Source: CAYNST01 sp964546435
Lineage (GTDB): Bacteria > Pseudomonadota > Gammaproteobacteria > Pseudomonadales > Cellvibrionaceae
Assembly (NCBI GenBank): GCA_964546435.1
Contig: CAZJKJ010000011.1
Location: forward strand, 1 to 64,000
Direction of reading: 5' to 3'
DNA: 64,000 nt
Shown here: piece after piece, positions 24,841 through 32,594 of the stretch
How positions within the stretch are numbered: the stretch's first letter is position 1
Layout: each line of letters opens with the position of its first letter
The notes under the pieces: model-generated
What the model saw: the letters and a program-made list of their open reading frames with translations, nothing else
What the model was told of the DNA's origin: nothing
The model's database searches: none
Position numbers and translations under genes: made by a program

Positions 24841-26772
24841 ATGCAATCCTTTACGCAGGCGAACCGCTTCATCACCATTTCGGATCTGGGGTTGGGTGAG
24901 GACGCATTTCTGGTGACGCGGTTTCACGGCGCTGAAGAAATTTCGGGGCTGTTTGATTTTACAATTGAAGTGTTGTCGCAGCATCTGGATCTTGCCGCTG
25001 TTGAAATTCTTGGAAGGCCGGTCACAGTGACGGTGCATTCGCACCAGCCGCGATATTTTAGCGGCTACGTCGGTGTATTTACCTTCGGAGAAATGGAATC
25101 CCATAACCTGCGTCACTACCAGCTCACATTAATACCCTGGCTATGGTTTCTTTCCCACAGTCATAATTGCCGGATTTTCCAGAGAAAGACGGCAAAAAGC
25201 ATTGTGAGTGAAATTTTTGAAAATTCTGGCTTCCGGGATTTTTCCTTTCGTGCCGTTGGCGGAAAGAAGCGGGAGTATTGTGTGCAGTACAACGAATCCG
25301 ATCTGGATTTCGTCAGCAGACTGCTGGAAGAAGAGGGAATTTCCTATTATTTTGAACACGCGGAAAACCGGCACCGGTTGATCCTCGTGGATCAGCCGGA
25401 ACATTTCGAAGATCTGGCGGAACCGGACCTGAAATATTCTCCGGGAACCCATACGGGTTCCCAGGTAACCCGTTGGGTCAGATCCGCCAGTATTGGCAAA
25501 GACCGCTGGACGCTTTCCGATTACAACTTTGAAGAACCGACCCGGAACCTGCTCACCAGTGAGCGCGCTCGCGAAAGCTGCCTTCGCGGCGCACCCCGGG
25601 AACATTATGAACATTCATCCTGCTATCGCTTCGACATGACGCGGGAACTGGCCAGAATCCGGATGGAAGCGGCGGAGTCCGGGCTCAATGTCATCCACGG
25701 GAGCAGTAACTGCAGCGGCTTCACTGCCGGCGCACGGTTTCGTCTCGCCGGTCACGACACCGCATCGGAGCCGGGTCTCTATGTGTTGAAAAGCGTGGAG
25801 CACGTGGCGACCGATGCCAGCCATTACAGTGGGGAAGGGGGAGATTGCAGCTACAGCAACCAGTTTACTTGTGTGCCGCACGCCACCGCCGTCCGGCCTG
25901 CGTTCCGGCATTGCAAACCGGTGATGCCCGGGCCCCAGTCCGCCATCGTGGTCGGCCCGCCCGGCGAGGAGATTTATACCGACGAGTACGGCCGCATCAA
26001 GGTCCAGTTTCCGTGGGATCGACTGGGACAAAAAAACGAACACAGCTCCTGTTTCATGCGGGTCATGCAAGGCTGGGCAGGTAACCGCTGGGGCGCCTCG
26101 TTTATCCCGCGCATCGGGCATGAAGTGGTGGTCAGCTTCCTCGACGGCGACCCCGACCGGCCCGTAGTGACCGGCTCTCTGGTCAATGCCCGCAACCGGC
26201 CTGTTTATCGTTCCCGCACCCAAAGCGGAATCCGGACCCGGTCCACCCCCGGTGGCGGCCCCGCGAATTTCAATGAGCTCCGGTTCGACGACAAAAAAGG
26301 CAGCGAGGAAATCTATCTGCACGCCGAGCGGGATCTGTGTGTGGAGGTGGAGCACGACCAGCAGTGGACGACCGCCGGCAACTGCCAGATGACGACCCAG
26401 GGGAATGTCACTACCGTTGTTGAAGGCGACGCGGCTGACAGTATCAACGGTAATCACCAGCAGACGGTCAAGGGGGACGAGACCCGCAAAGTGGAGGGGC
26501 AGGTGCAATGGACCCTGGGAGGGTTGCAGGTTTCGGTTGGTCAGAACCTGGTGCAGGCAGTCGATGGTTCCAGTAGTGCGAATATCGGTGATGCCTATCG
26601 GTTGCGCGCCCAGCAGATCGTGTTTGAAGCGGCCGGGCAGATCGTATTGCAGGCGGGAGCGTCTCAGATCGTGCTGTCGGAATCCGGCGATATTGCCATT
26701 ACCGGAACGAACGTGATTGTCAATGGTGCGCTGGCCGTCACCATCAGCGGCGCTTCCGTATCCGTCGGCTGA
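24841..26772 (+). CDS. vgrG: T6SS spike protein VgrG (TssI)
   Basis: A 643-residue VgrG. The N-terminal gp27-like part begins RFITISDLGLGEDAFLV and contains QYNESDLDFVSRLLEEEGISYYFEH. The gp5-like OB domain follows (FPWDRLGQKNEHSSCFMRV; WAGNRWGASFIPRIGHEV), then the beta-helical needle and DUF2345-type repeats to the end. No extra C-terminal effector domain is present, so effectors must ride on other parts. The ATG at 24841 is preferred over a GTG 33 bases upstream, but the ribosome site is weak for both. No PAAR gene follows. Confidence 0.95.
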   Translation: MQSFTQANRFITISDLGLGEDAFLVTRFHGAEEISGLFDFTIEVLSQHLDLAAVEILGRPVTVTVHSHQPRYFSGYVGVFTFGEMESHNLRHYQLTLIPWLWFLSHSHNCRIFQRKTAKSIVSEIFENSGFRDFSFRAVGGKKREYCVQYNESDLDFVSRLLEEEGISYYFEHAENRHRLILVDQPEHFEDLAEPDLKYSPGTHTGSQVTRWVRSASIGKDRWTLSDYNFEEPTRNLLTSERARESCLRGAPREHYEHSSCYRFDMTRELARIRMEAAESGLNVIHGSSNCSGFTAGARFRLAGHDTASEPGLYVLKSVEHVATDASHYSGEGGDCSYSNQFTCVPHATAVRPAFRHCKPVMPGPQSAIVVGPPGEEIYTDEYGRIKVQFPWDRLGQKNEHSSCFMRVMQGWAGNRWGASFIPRIGHEVVVSFLDGDPDRPVVTGSLVNARNRPVYRSRTQSGIRTRSTPGGGPANFNELRFDDKKGSEEIYLHAERDLCVEVEHDQQWTTAGNCQMTTQGNVTTVVEGDAADSINGNHQQTVKGDETRKVEGQVQWTLGGLQVSVGQNLVQAVDGSSSANIGDAYRLRAQQIVFEAAGQIVLQAGASQIVLSESGDIAITGTNVIVNGALAVTISGASVSVG

Positions 26773-27104
26773 CGGCTCGGCGGATGGCAAAGCGTCGTCA
26801 CACCTCCCGCCAGTGGGCACCACCGGGATTTCCCGGACCCTACTGTTGTCAGCGGGCCCTGGCCCGCTGTCCTCCCGAATTGCTCAGAGGTTCTCTGTTT
26901 CAACACAGCAATCGATCGCAAAATAGGGTTTAATACGCCCCCTTTTTGCGGTGAGCCGGTCGTGGTGGTTCCGATCGTGGCATGGCGTTGCAATGGCGCT
27001 GTGGCGAGATGTCGGGCCAGCGCTGGATGGAACCGCCGCAATCCCGTAGTAGGCAACCCCCAAGGTGACGCCGTCAGCGTTGGAATGTAATCAGGCCGGA
27101 TTCT
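26773..27104. other. Intergenic region before the TPR operon, 332 bp
   Basis: CGCAAAA (26917-26923) and TTTTGCG (26944-26950) form an AT/GC stem with an imperfect G/C-rich inner part; it could terminate vgrG transcription. The rest should contain the promoter of the TPR genes; none was assigned. Confidence 0.4.
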
Positions 27105-28502
27105 ATGTTTTGGAGTCAATCATCCACAGTCGCACCGGGCGCACCCGGTCAGTACTGGAACGTGATCAGAACCGGATTGATATGGCTGTTGGCAATGGGT
27201 GCGGGGCTGGCCCACGGGATAACGGTCGCTGAACTCGACGAAGATTTCCAGACGTTCAGCCACGGGTTTTACACCGCGCTCGGCAAACAGGCGGCACCGG
27301 CCCTCTATCCGGCGGACCAGCTCGAATCCCTGCTGGCTTCCGATCTTTCGGCACCCGCAGCGGCGATCCTGATCCGGTCCCACAAACAGCTTCTCTGGAC
27401 GCAATTCGAGACAGATCTGTTCTGGTCTGCCATGGCATGGCTCTATCGCGCCAACGACACCGCCACTGTGCGCGAATTCATGGAGTTCATCAAAAAGCAA
27501 AACAATCCCAAGGCACTGGCACGATCCTGGTTTCTGCTGGCTCGCTACTATGAAGAGCGGGGCCAGTGGGCGGCGGTGCAGGGGGCGCTGACAAAAATCG
27601 AGAATAAATTCTTGCCGCCCGGTGACGCGGAATACGCGGTATTTTTGCGGGGTTTCGCGTTGCAACAGGTCAAACAGCACCGCCCGGCCACGGATATATA
27701 CCGAACGATCTCCTCCGCCTCGCCCTGGTATCCCCACGCCCGCCTCAATGAAGGCATCGCCTATTTGCGACAAGGCTGGTGGAGCGAGGCGCATCTGCAA
27801 TTCCACAAGGCAATTGCCGCGAGTGCGGACGCCGGGGATGACGAGCTTGAAAATCGCCTGCTGGTGGTGTTGGGATATTCCCAACTGCACTTCGAGTTTT
27901 ACCGGGATGCCCGCGAAACCTTCCGCAAGGTCAATCTGGATTCCATCTACGCGCAACGGGCACTGCTGGGGCTGGGGCTGGCGGCGGCCCATCAGACCGA
28001 TTTTCAGGGTGCGCTCAACGCCTTTTTGCGGCTGGCCGGCACCGGCGCTTTGAACGCAAGCGTTGATGAAGCCTGGTTGCTTGTACCTTATGCCTATGAA
28101 GAACTGGGCCAGCGGGCGCTCGCCCTTGAGTCTTATGAAAAGGCGAAATCCAGGTACCGGCAGCGTCTGGTTGATGTGGAGAAATCCATGGACTCCGTCG
28201 GCAGCAACACCCTGCCGATTCTGGAAAAACTCGCGCTGTACCGCAAACCGGCGGATGAGACCGCGCCCGTCGAGCGACCGGTGCCCGCTTTTATCGAAGA
28301 GAATTTCCGCTTGCTGCAGTCGTTACAGACGCTGGCGAAAGCCCGGCACCTGTCGATGTCCGCAGACGAGCTGCTGGCCCGCTACGAGCGGTGGATCAAC
28401 CAGGCGTTGCGCAATGCGCTGGAGGAACAGAAGGATACCCTGAACGGCTATCAGAGCCAGGTGCAGTTCGGCCTGGCGAGGCTTTATGATGACCAGGAAT
28501 AA
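27105..28502 (+). CDS. Exported TPR protein, envelope-motor associated
   Basis: A 465-residue protein with a hydrophobic N-terminal signal (IRTGLIWLLAMGAGLAHG, cleavage about residue 38). The rest is alpha-solenoid: repeated pairs such as ARSWFLLARYYEERGQWAAV, then HARLNEGIAYLRQGWWSEA and RALLGLGLAAAHQTDFQGAL are degenerate tetratricopeptide repeats, ending in an amphipathic coiled coil. It overlaps the next TPR lipoprotein gene by 17 bases, so the two are translationally coupled. Proteins like this accompany TolQ/ExbD/AgmX gene sets; here that set lies at 56.8-59.4 kb. The ribosome site is weak (GGCCGGA). Confidence 0.8.
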   Translation: MFWSQSSTVAPGAPGQYWNVIRTGLIWLLAMGAGLAHGITVAELDEDFQTFSHGFYTALGKQAAPALYPADQLESLLASDLSAPAAAILIRSHKQLLWTQFETDLFWSAMAWLYRANDTATVREFMEFIKKQNNPKALARSWFLLARYYEERGQWAAVQGALTKIENKFLPPGDAEYAVFLRGFALQQVKQHRPATDIYRTISSASPWYPHARLNEGIAYLRQGWWSEAHLQFHKAIAASADAGDDELENRLLVVLGYSQLHFEFYRDARETFRKVNLDSIYAQRALLGLGLAAAHQTDFQGALNAFLRLAGTGALNASVDEAWLLVPYAYEELGQRALALESYEKAKSRYRQRLVDVEKSMDSVGSNTLPILEKLALYRKPADETAPVERPVPAFIEENFRLLQSLQTLAKARHLSMSADELLARYERWINQALRNALEEQKDTLNGYQSQVQFGLARLYDDQE

Positions 28503-31500
28503 ACAGAACAGAACCAGACCGGGCAGACAGACTCAGTCCGGCCATTCAACGGTTGCCGAACTGCGCGCGGGCATTCTGGTGCTGGCGGGCCTGCTCGCCG
28601 GATGCGCCGCTGCACCACCCCGGCAGCCGCAGACTCTGGGCGACATCGACGTACCGCTCACGCCGGCCCGGGTGGCACCTCAAGCACTACAAACACCTCA
28701 AGTACCGAAAGCCGTTCGCGCTGCGGACGCTATTCCGCCAGAATCGTCCGGTACGGCGACAACAACGGCCGATATGCCGACCGCCACACTGGCGACGCAT
28801 TCGCGCGAGGCGGTCAAACAGGCCTGGTATGAATTTATTGAAAACGCCAGTCCCGACGATGTGCAACATGCACTGGCGGTGCGGCGGCTGGCCGAGCTGG
28901 AGCTTTCCGCCGAGCTGGCGGACGGCACGCAAAGCGCGGGTTCACAGGAAGAATTCGAGGCGCGGGCCCGCCATGTCATCGCCATGCTGCAGGAATCCCT
29001 GGCACGGTTTCCGGATGCCAGTGGCAACGACGAAAGTCTCTACCAACTGGCCAAAGCGCATGACCAGCTGGGTGAAGGCGATGCTGCCGTGGGTGTCCTG
29101 CGAGATCTGGTTACCCGGTATCCGCGCTCCCTGTACTTTGCCGAAGCGCAGTTTCGCATCGCCGAAAGTGCTTTCGTTCGCAGCGATTATGCGGCGGCCG
29201 AAGCGGCCTACGCCGAGGTGCTGAACAATCGACACCGGGCGGCGTTCGAAGAGAAAGCGCTCTTCAAACGCGGCTGGTCCCGATTCAAGCAGCAAGATTA
29301 TCTGCTGGCCCTCGAAGACTATATGGCGGCCGCGAATCTTTCCCCCCAAGTGGAAGAACAATCGCCATCGCAACGGGCGCTTTACGAAGAACATCTGCGA
29401 GCCATTGGTCTGACCTTCATTCAGTTGGGGGGAGCTGGTGCGTTGCGGGAGTTCTATGGGTCGCCGGCGGGTGGTGCGTCGACCGGCCGACAGCTTGAGT
29501 ACCCGGTGTATCTCGCGGTCAGCAATCTGCTGGCCGAACAGCAGCGCCCCTCCGACGCGGTCGAGGTCCTGCGGGACTATCAGCAGCGCTATCCCGCCAG
29601 CGTTCAAGCGGTTCAGGTTGCCTTGCGCCGGGTCGACATCTGGAAAGACGCCGGATTTTTCAACCAATATCGCGATGCCGTCGATGGCGTTTATCTCGAA
29701 TTCCAGCCGCAGGCGCCTTACTGGACGCAAGTGCAGACCGATCCCGGGGAAAAAGCCGCGCTGCTGGAAACCCTGCGCAGATATACCCTGCAGCTGGGCA
29801 GTCATTTTCACGCGCAGTTCAAAAAAAGCTCGAATCAACAGGATTTCATTCACGCGGAACGCTGGTATGCGCGTTTTCTGCAAAGCTTCGCGGCCTATGC
29901 CCGGCAGGAGAAAATCTACCCGCTGCTGGCGGAGCTGCATCGGCGCAATGGCCAGCCTGAACAGGCGCTGCTTTACCACGAGCGCGCCGCATTTGATGGC
30001 GAGCTGGTGCTCAACAAGGAAAGCGCCTATGCGTGCCTGCAGTTGACCGATCAGCTGCATCAGACCGGAGCGGTAGCCGGGCGGGACACCTGGTTACAGA
30101 AGCATCTGGTCTATGCTCAGCGTTTTGCAGAACTGTATCCCGCCGATCCGGTGACCAGTGACGTTATCCGGCATGCGGTGCAGCTGGCATCAACGCATCA
30201 GCAACTGGACACGCTGGTCGAACTGGCGACCTTGTTGCCCGACGGAACCGCGACGGCCGTGCGCCATGAGGTGAATCTGCTGAAAGGCCAGGCACTGTTC
30301 GACCTGGCCCGTTATGAGGAAGCTGAGGTCGTCTATCAGGATCTGCTTGCGGATCTCCAGTTGCATCCTGAGGGCCAGTCGCAAAACGACAGCCACACCA
30401 CTAGCTACATCACTAGCTACACCACCGCGAAACACCGCTGGGCATTGAGCGTTTACAAACAGGGGGAAGTCGCCCGGTCCCAGGCACGGGTGGCGCACGC
30501 GCATCAGCAATTTCTGAAGGTGTACCAGCAGATGCCCGAGTCGTCACTGGCACCGCGTGCTGTTTATGACGCCGTCGCGCTGCTGATGCAGGAGCGCCAG
30601 TGGGCTCAGGCAATCTCTTATCTGGAAGCGTTCCAGAAGGAATATTCCCGCCACGAATTAATTCGGGACGTGGATAAATTATTGTCCGACGCCTATCTGG
30701 AAGCCGATCGCCCCATGGACGCGGCCATGAATCTTGAGCAGCTTGCTGAATCGGCCGAAGACCCGGAAGAAAAAAGAGCGGCATTGTGGCGTGCGGCCGA
30801 ACTGTACTACAGCGGAAGCGAAACCGGCGAACGTTCGACGAATAACAACCCGGCGACGGGCGCTCTGAACAAAAGCGATTCCACCGCCGCCTTGCGTGCC
30901 TGGCAAAATTATTCCGAGCGCTATCCAAGGCCCTTTGAAGCCAACATGGAAGCCATGGCGAAGGTGACGCAGATATTCGGGGAAATCCGCAACGAAAGTC
31001 AAAGAGCCATTTGGTTGAAGAAAATTCTGGCAGCCGATGCCCAGGCGGCAGCGTCGGCGCGTACCGAGGCAACTCAGTTCATCGCCGCCAATGCAGCGTT
31101 TGAACTGGCTCAGGCGAAGTTGCGGGAATTCGACCAGGTACGGTTGGTCCACCCCTTGTCCGAATCGTTGCGGCGAAAAAAGACGACCATGCAGGAAACT
31201 ACAAAACTCTTTGGCCTCGCCTCCCAGTACGGTCACACCCGGCACATTACCCGCGCGACCTTTGAAATTGGCGATATGTACCGCCGGTTTGCAATAAGTC
31301 TGCTGGAATCGGAACCGCCAGCGGAACTCGCCGCCGATGCACTGGAGCAATACCGGTTTCTGCTGGAAGACCAGGCGTATCCGTTCGAGGACAAGGCCAT
31401 CGAATTTTACGAGATCAATGTGGCGCGGATCCGCGAAGGGCACTTCGATGAGTGGGTCAAGCAATCACTGACGCAGTTGTCCACACTCTATCCGGCGCGT

Positions 31501-31545
31501 TACGCCCGCCACGGCAAGCTCGAAACCAGTATCGAACAATTATGA
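28486..31545 (+). CDS. Large TPR lipoprotein
   Basis: A 1019-residue protein with a lipobox (LLAGC, Cys near residue 40), placing it on the periplasmic face of a membrane. After a Pro/Thr-rich linker (about 42-100) the whole protein is helical repeats: TPR units such as LYQLAKAHDQLGEGDAAVGV and FAEAQFRIAESAFVRSDYAA recur to about residue 990. A Ser/Thr/Tyr-rich insertion with a 12-base duplication lies near residue 640. ATG codons at 28486 and 28489 are both possible; the first is used. It is comparable in kind, not by alignment, to the periplasmic TPR parts of Myxococcus Agl/Glt machinery. It ends in an ATGATGA overlap with the next gene. Confidence 0.82.
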   Translation: MMTRNKQNRTRPGRQTQSGHSTVAELRAGILVLAGLLAGCAAAPPRQPQTLGDIDVPLTPARVAPQALQTPQVPKAVRAADAIPPESSGTATTTADMPTATLATHSREAVKQAWYEFIENASPDDVQHALAVRRLAELELSAELADGTQSAGSQEEFEARARHVIAMLQESLARFPDASGNDESLYQLAKAHDQLGEGDAAVGVLRDLVTRYPRSLYFAEAQFRIAESAFVRSDYAAAEAAYAEVLNNRHRAAFEEKALFKRGWSRFKQQDYLLALEDYMAAANLSPQVEEQSPSQRALYEEHLRAIGLTFIQLGGAGALREFYGSPAGGASTGRQLEYPVYLAVSNLLAEQQRPSDAVEVLRDYQQRYPASVQAVQVALRRVDIWKDAGFFNQYRDAVDGVYLEFQPQAPYWTQVQTDPGEKAALLETLRRYTLQLGSHFHAQFKKSSNQQDFIHAERWYARFLQSFAAYARQEKIYPLLAELHRRNGQPEQALLYHERAAFDGELVLNKESAYACLQLTDQLHQTGAVAGRDTWLQKHLVYAQRFAELYPADPVTSDVIRHAVQLASTHQQLDTLVELATLLPDGTATAVRHEVNLLKGQALFDLARYEEAEVVYQDLLADLQLHPEGQSQNDSHTTSYITSYTTAKHRWALSVYKQGEVARSQARVAHAHQQFLKVYQQMPESSLAPRAVYDAVALLMQERQWAQAISYLEAFQKEYSRHELIRDVDKLLSDAYLEADRPMDAAMNLEQLAESAEDPEEKRAALWRAAELYYSGSETGERSTNNNPATGALNKSDSTAALRAWQNYSERYPRPFEANMEAMAKVTQIFGEIRNESQRAIWLKKILAADAQAAASARTEATQFIAANAAFELAQAKLREFDQVRLVHPLSESLRRKKTTMQETTKLFGLASQYGHTRHITRATFEIGDMYRRFAISLLESEPPAELAADALEQYRFLLEDQAYPFEDKAIEFYEINVARIREGHFDEWVKQSLTQLSTLYPARYARHGKLETSIEQL

Positions 31546-32180
31546 TGAAACGACTTATTCCTACCCGAATGATCTCCGCCGGAATTGCCCGGACCGTCTG
31601 GGCCATCAGCATGGTTCTGGGTTGTGCGGCCGGCCTTGCCGGATGTGCCTCGCAACCCCTGTCGCGGGACGGCGGTGCCGCCGGACCCGGCAGCCTCGAT
31701 GGTCAAACGCAACAGATTTACCGGCAGGCACTGTCCGATCTCGACGAGGGCAGAAGCCAGGACGCCGCGGAAACCCTGACGCAACTGGCGCAAACCAATC
31801 CCGATATCACGGAAGTCTGGCTGAATCTGGCGCTTGCGTTTTATCAACAAAATGACCGTGAGCGAGCCGAGCAGACCATCGACCGGATTCTCGAGCGCTG
31901 GCCAGGTACCGCGCCCGCGTGCAACCTCGCCGGATTGCTGGCCCTGCAAGCCGGCGAGTTCGATACGGCAGAACACCGGTTTGAGCAGGCCCTGCAGATA
32001 AATCCGGGCTATGTGAACGCGCTTTACAACATGGCGTTACTCAAAGACATTTATCTTCAGGATCTGCCCGAGGCGATTCGTTTTTACCGACAGTATTTGA
32101 CTCACGCCGCAGACGATGAAGCGACGGCGCAGTGGCTGGAAGAGCTGCAACTGTCCGTCGGTCAGGAGGCGTCGCCATGA
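31542..32180 (+). CDS. Small TPR lipoprotein
   Basis: A 212-residue protein with lipobox GLAGC (Cys near residue 35). Residues 60-200 are about four tetratricopeptide repeats, for example TEVWLNLALAFYQQNDRERA and PGYVNALYNMALLKDIY. The start overlaps the previous stop (ATGA) and the end overlaps the next start, so this is the third of four tightly coupled genes. Family assignment is by repeat type only; it resembles PilF-like or Agl-like TPR lipoproteins in size. Probable scaffold in the envelope complex. Confidence 0.82.
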   Translation: MMKRLIPTRMISAGIARTVWAISMVLGCAAGLAGCASQPLSRDGGAAGPGSLDGQTQQIYRQALSDLDEGRSQDAAETLTQLAQTNPDITEVWLNLALAFYQQNDRERAEQTIDRILERWPGTAPACNLAGLLALQAGEFDTAEHRFEQALQINPGYVNALYNMALLKDIYLQDLPEAIRFYRQYLTHAADDEATAQWLEELQLSVGQEASP

Positions 32181-32524
32181 GCCCGAAGCACCCTGTATCA
32201 CCGGGGTTCCAACTCGTCGCGGCAGCGCTGCTGTTGTGCGCGGTGAACGTCGCAGTGGCGGCGCCGGAGGACGATCGCATCGATCTGAATAAAACCACCA
32301 TCAAGGGCAACGCCGAACTGCCAAAATATCTTTACGTCGTCCCCTGGCGCGACAAAGCCAAAGCGTCGTTACCCGAAAAAAAACTGCGCCTGCACAATCT
32401 CTACGGCGACCTCTTCGATCCAGTCAAACCGGATTACACCTCCTCCCTGAAGCTGGCGGTGGAACCGAACACGGAACCCGAATCAAAAGCAAAACCTGAA
32501 CCCGTCGCCGCCGGCGTTAAATAG
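32177..32524 (+). CDS. Small exported protein of the TPR operon
   Basis: A 115-residue protein with a signal peptide (FQLVAAALLLCAVNVAVAAP). The mature part contains IKGNAELPKYLYVVPWRD, a motif I recall from small exported proteins encoded beside TPR and ExbD genes in gammaproteobacteria, followed by a basic stretch and a charged, Pro/Glu/Lys-rich tail. AGGAGG is six bases before the ATG, which overlaps the preceding stop. Function unknown; the context says it is a part of the TPR/TolQ-ExbD envelope system. Confidence 0.78.
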   Translation: MSPKHPVSPGFQLVAAALLLCAVNVAVAAPEDDRIDLNKTTIKGNAELPKYLYVVPWRDKAKASLPEKKLRLHNLYGDLFDPVKPDYTSSLKLAVEPNTEPESKAKPEPVAAGVK

Positions 32525-32548
32525 ACGGCGGGCCAGCCACAGCCGTCT
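32523..32548. terminator. Bidirectional terminator-like hairpin
   Basis: AGACGGC (32523-32529) pairs perfectly with GCCGTCT (32542-32548), loop 12 bases. It overlaps the stop codon of the TPR operon and lies 47 bases beyond the stop of convergent clpV. No T-run follows on either strand. Confidence 0.45.
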
Positions 32549-32594
32549 GCACCTACGCCAGGGCGTCGGCTCCGTGCTGCAAGCTGGAGTTGTA

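Noticed and set aside
25615..26823. 402-codon open frame on the minus strand
   Set aside because: Antisense to vgrG, low-complexity Gly/Arg/Asp composition, no domain.
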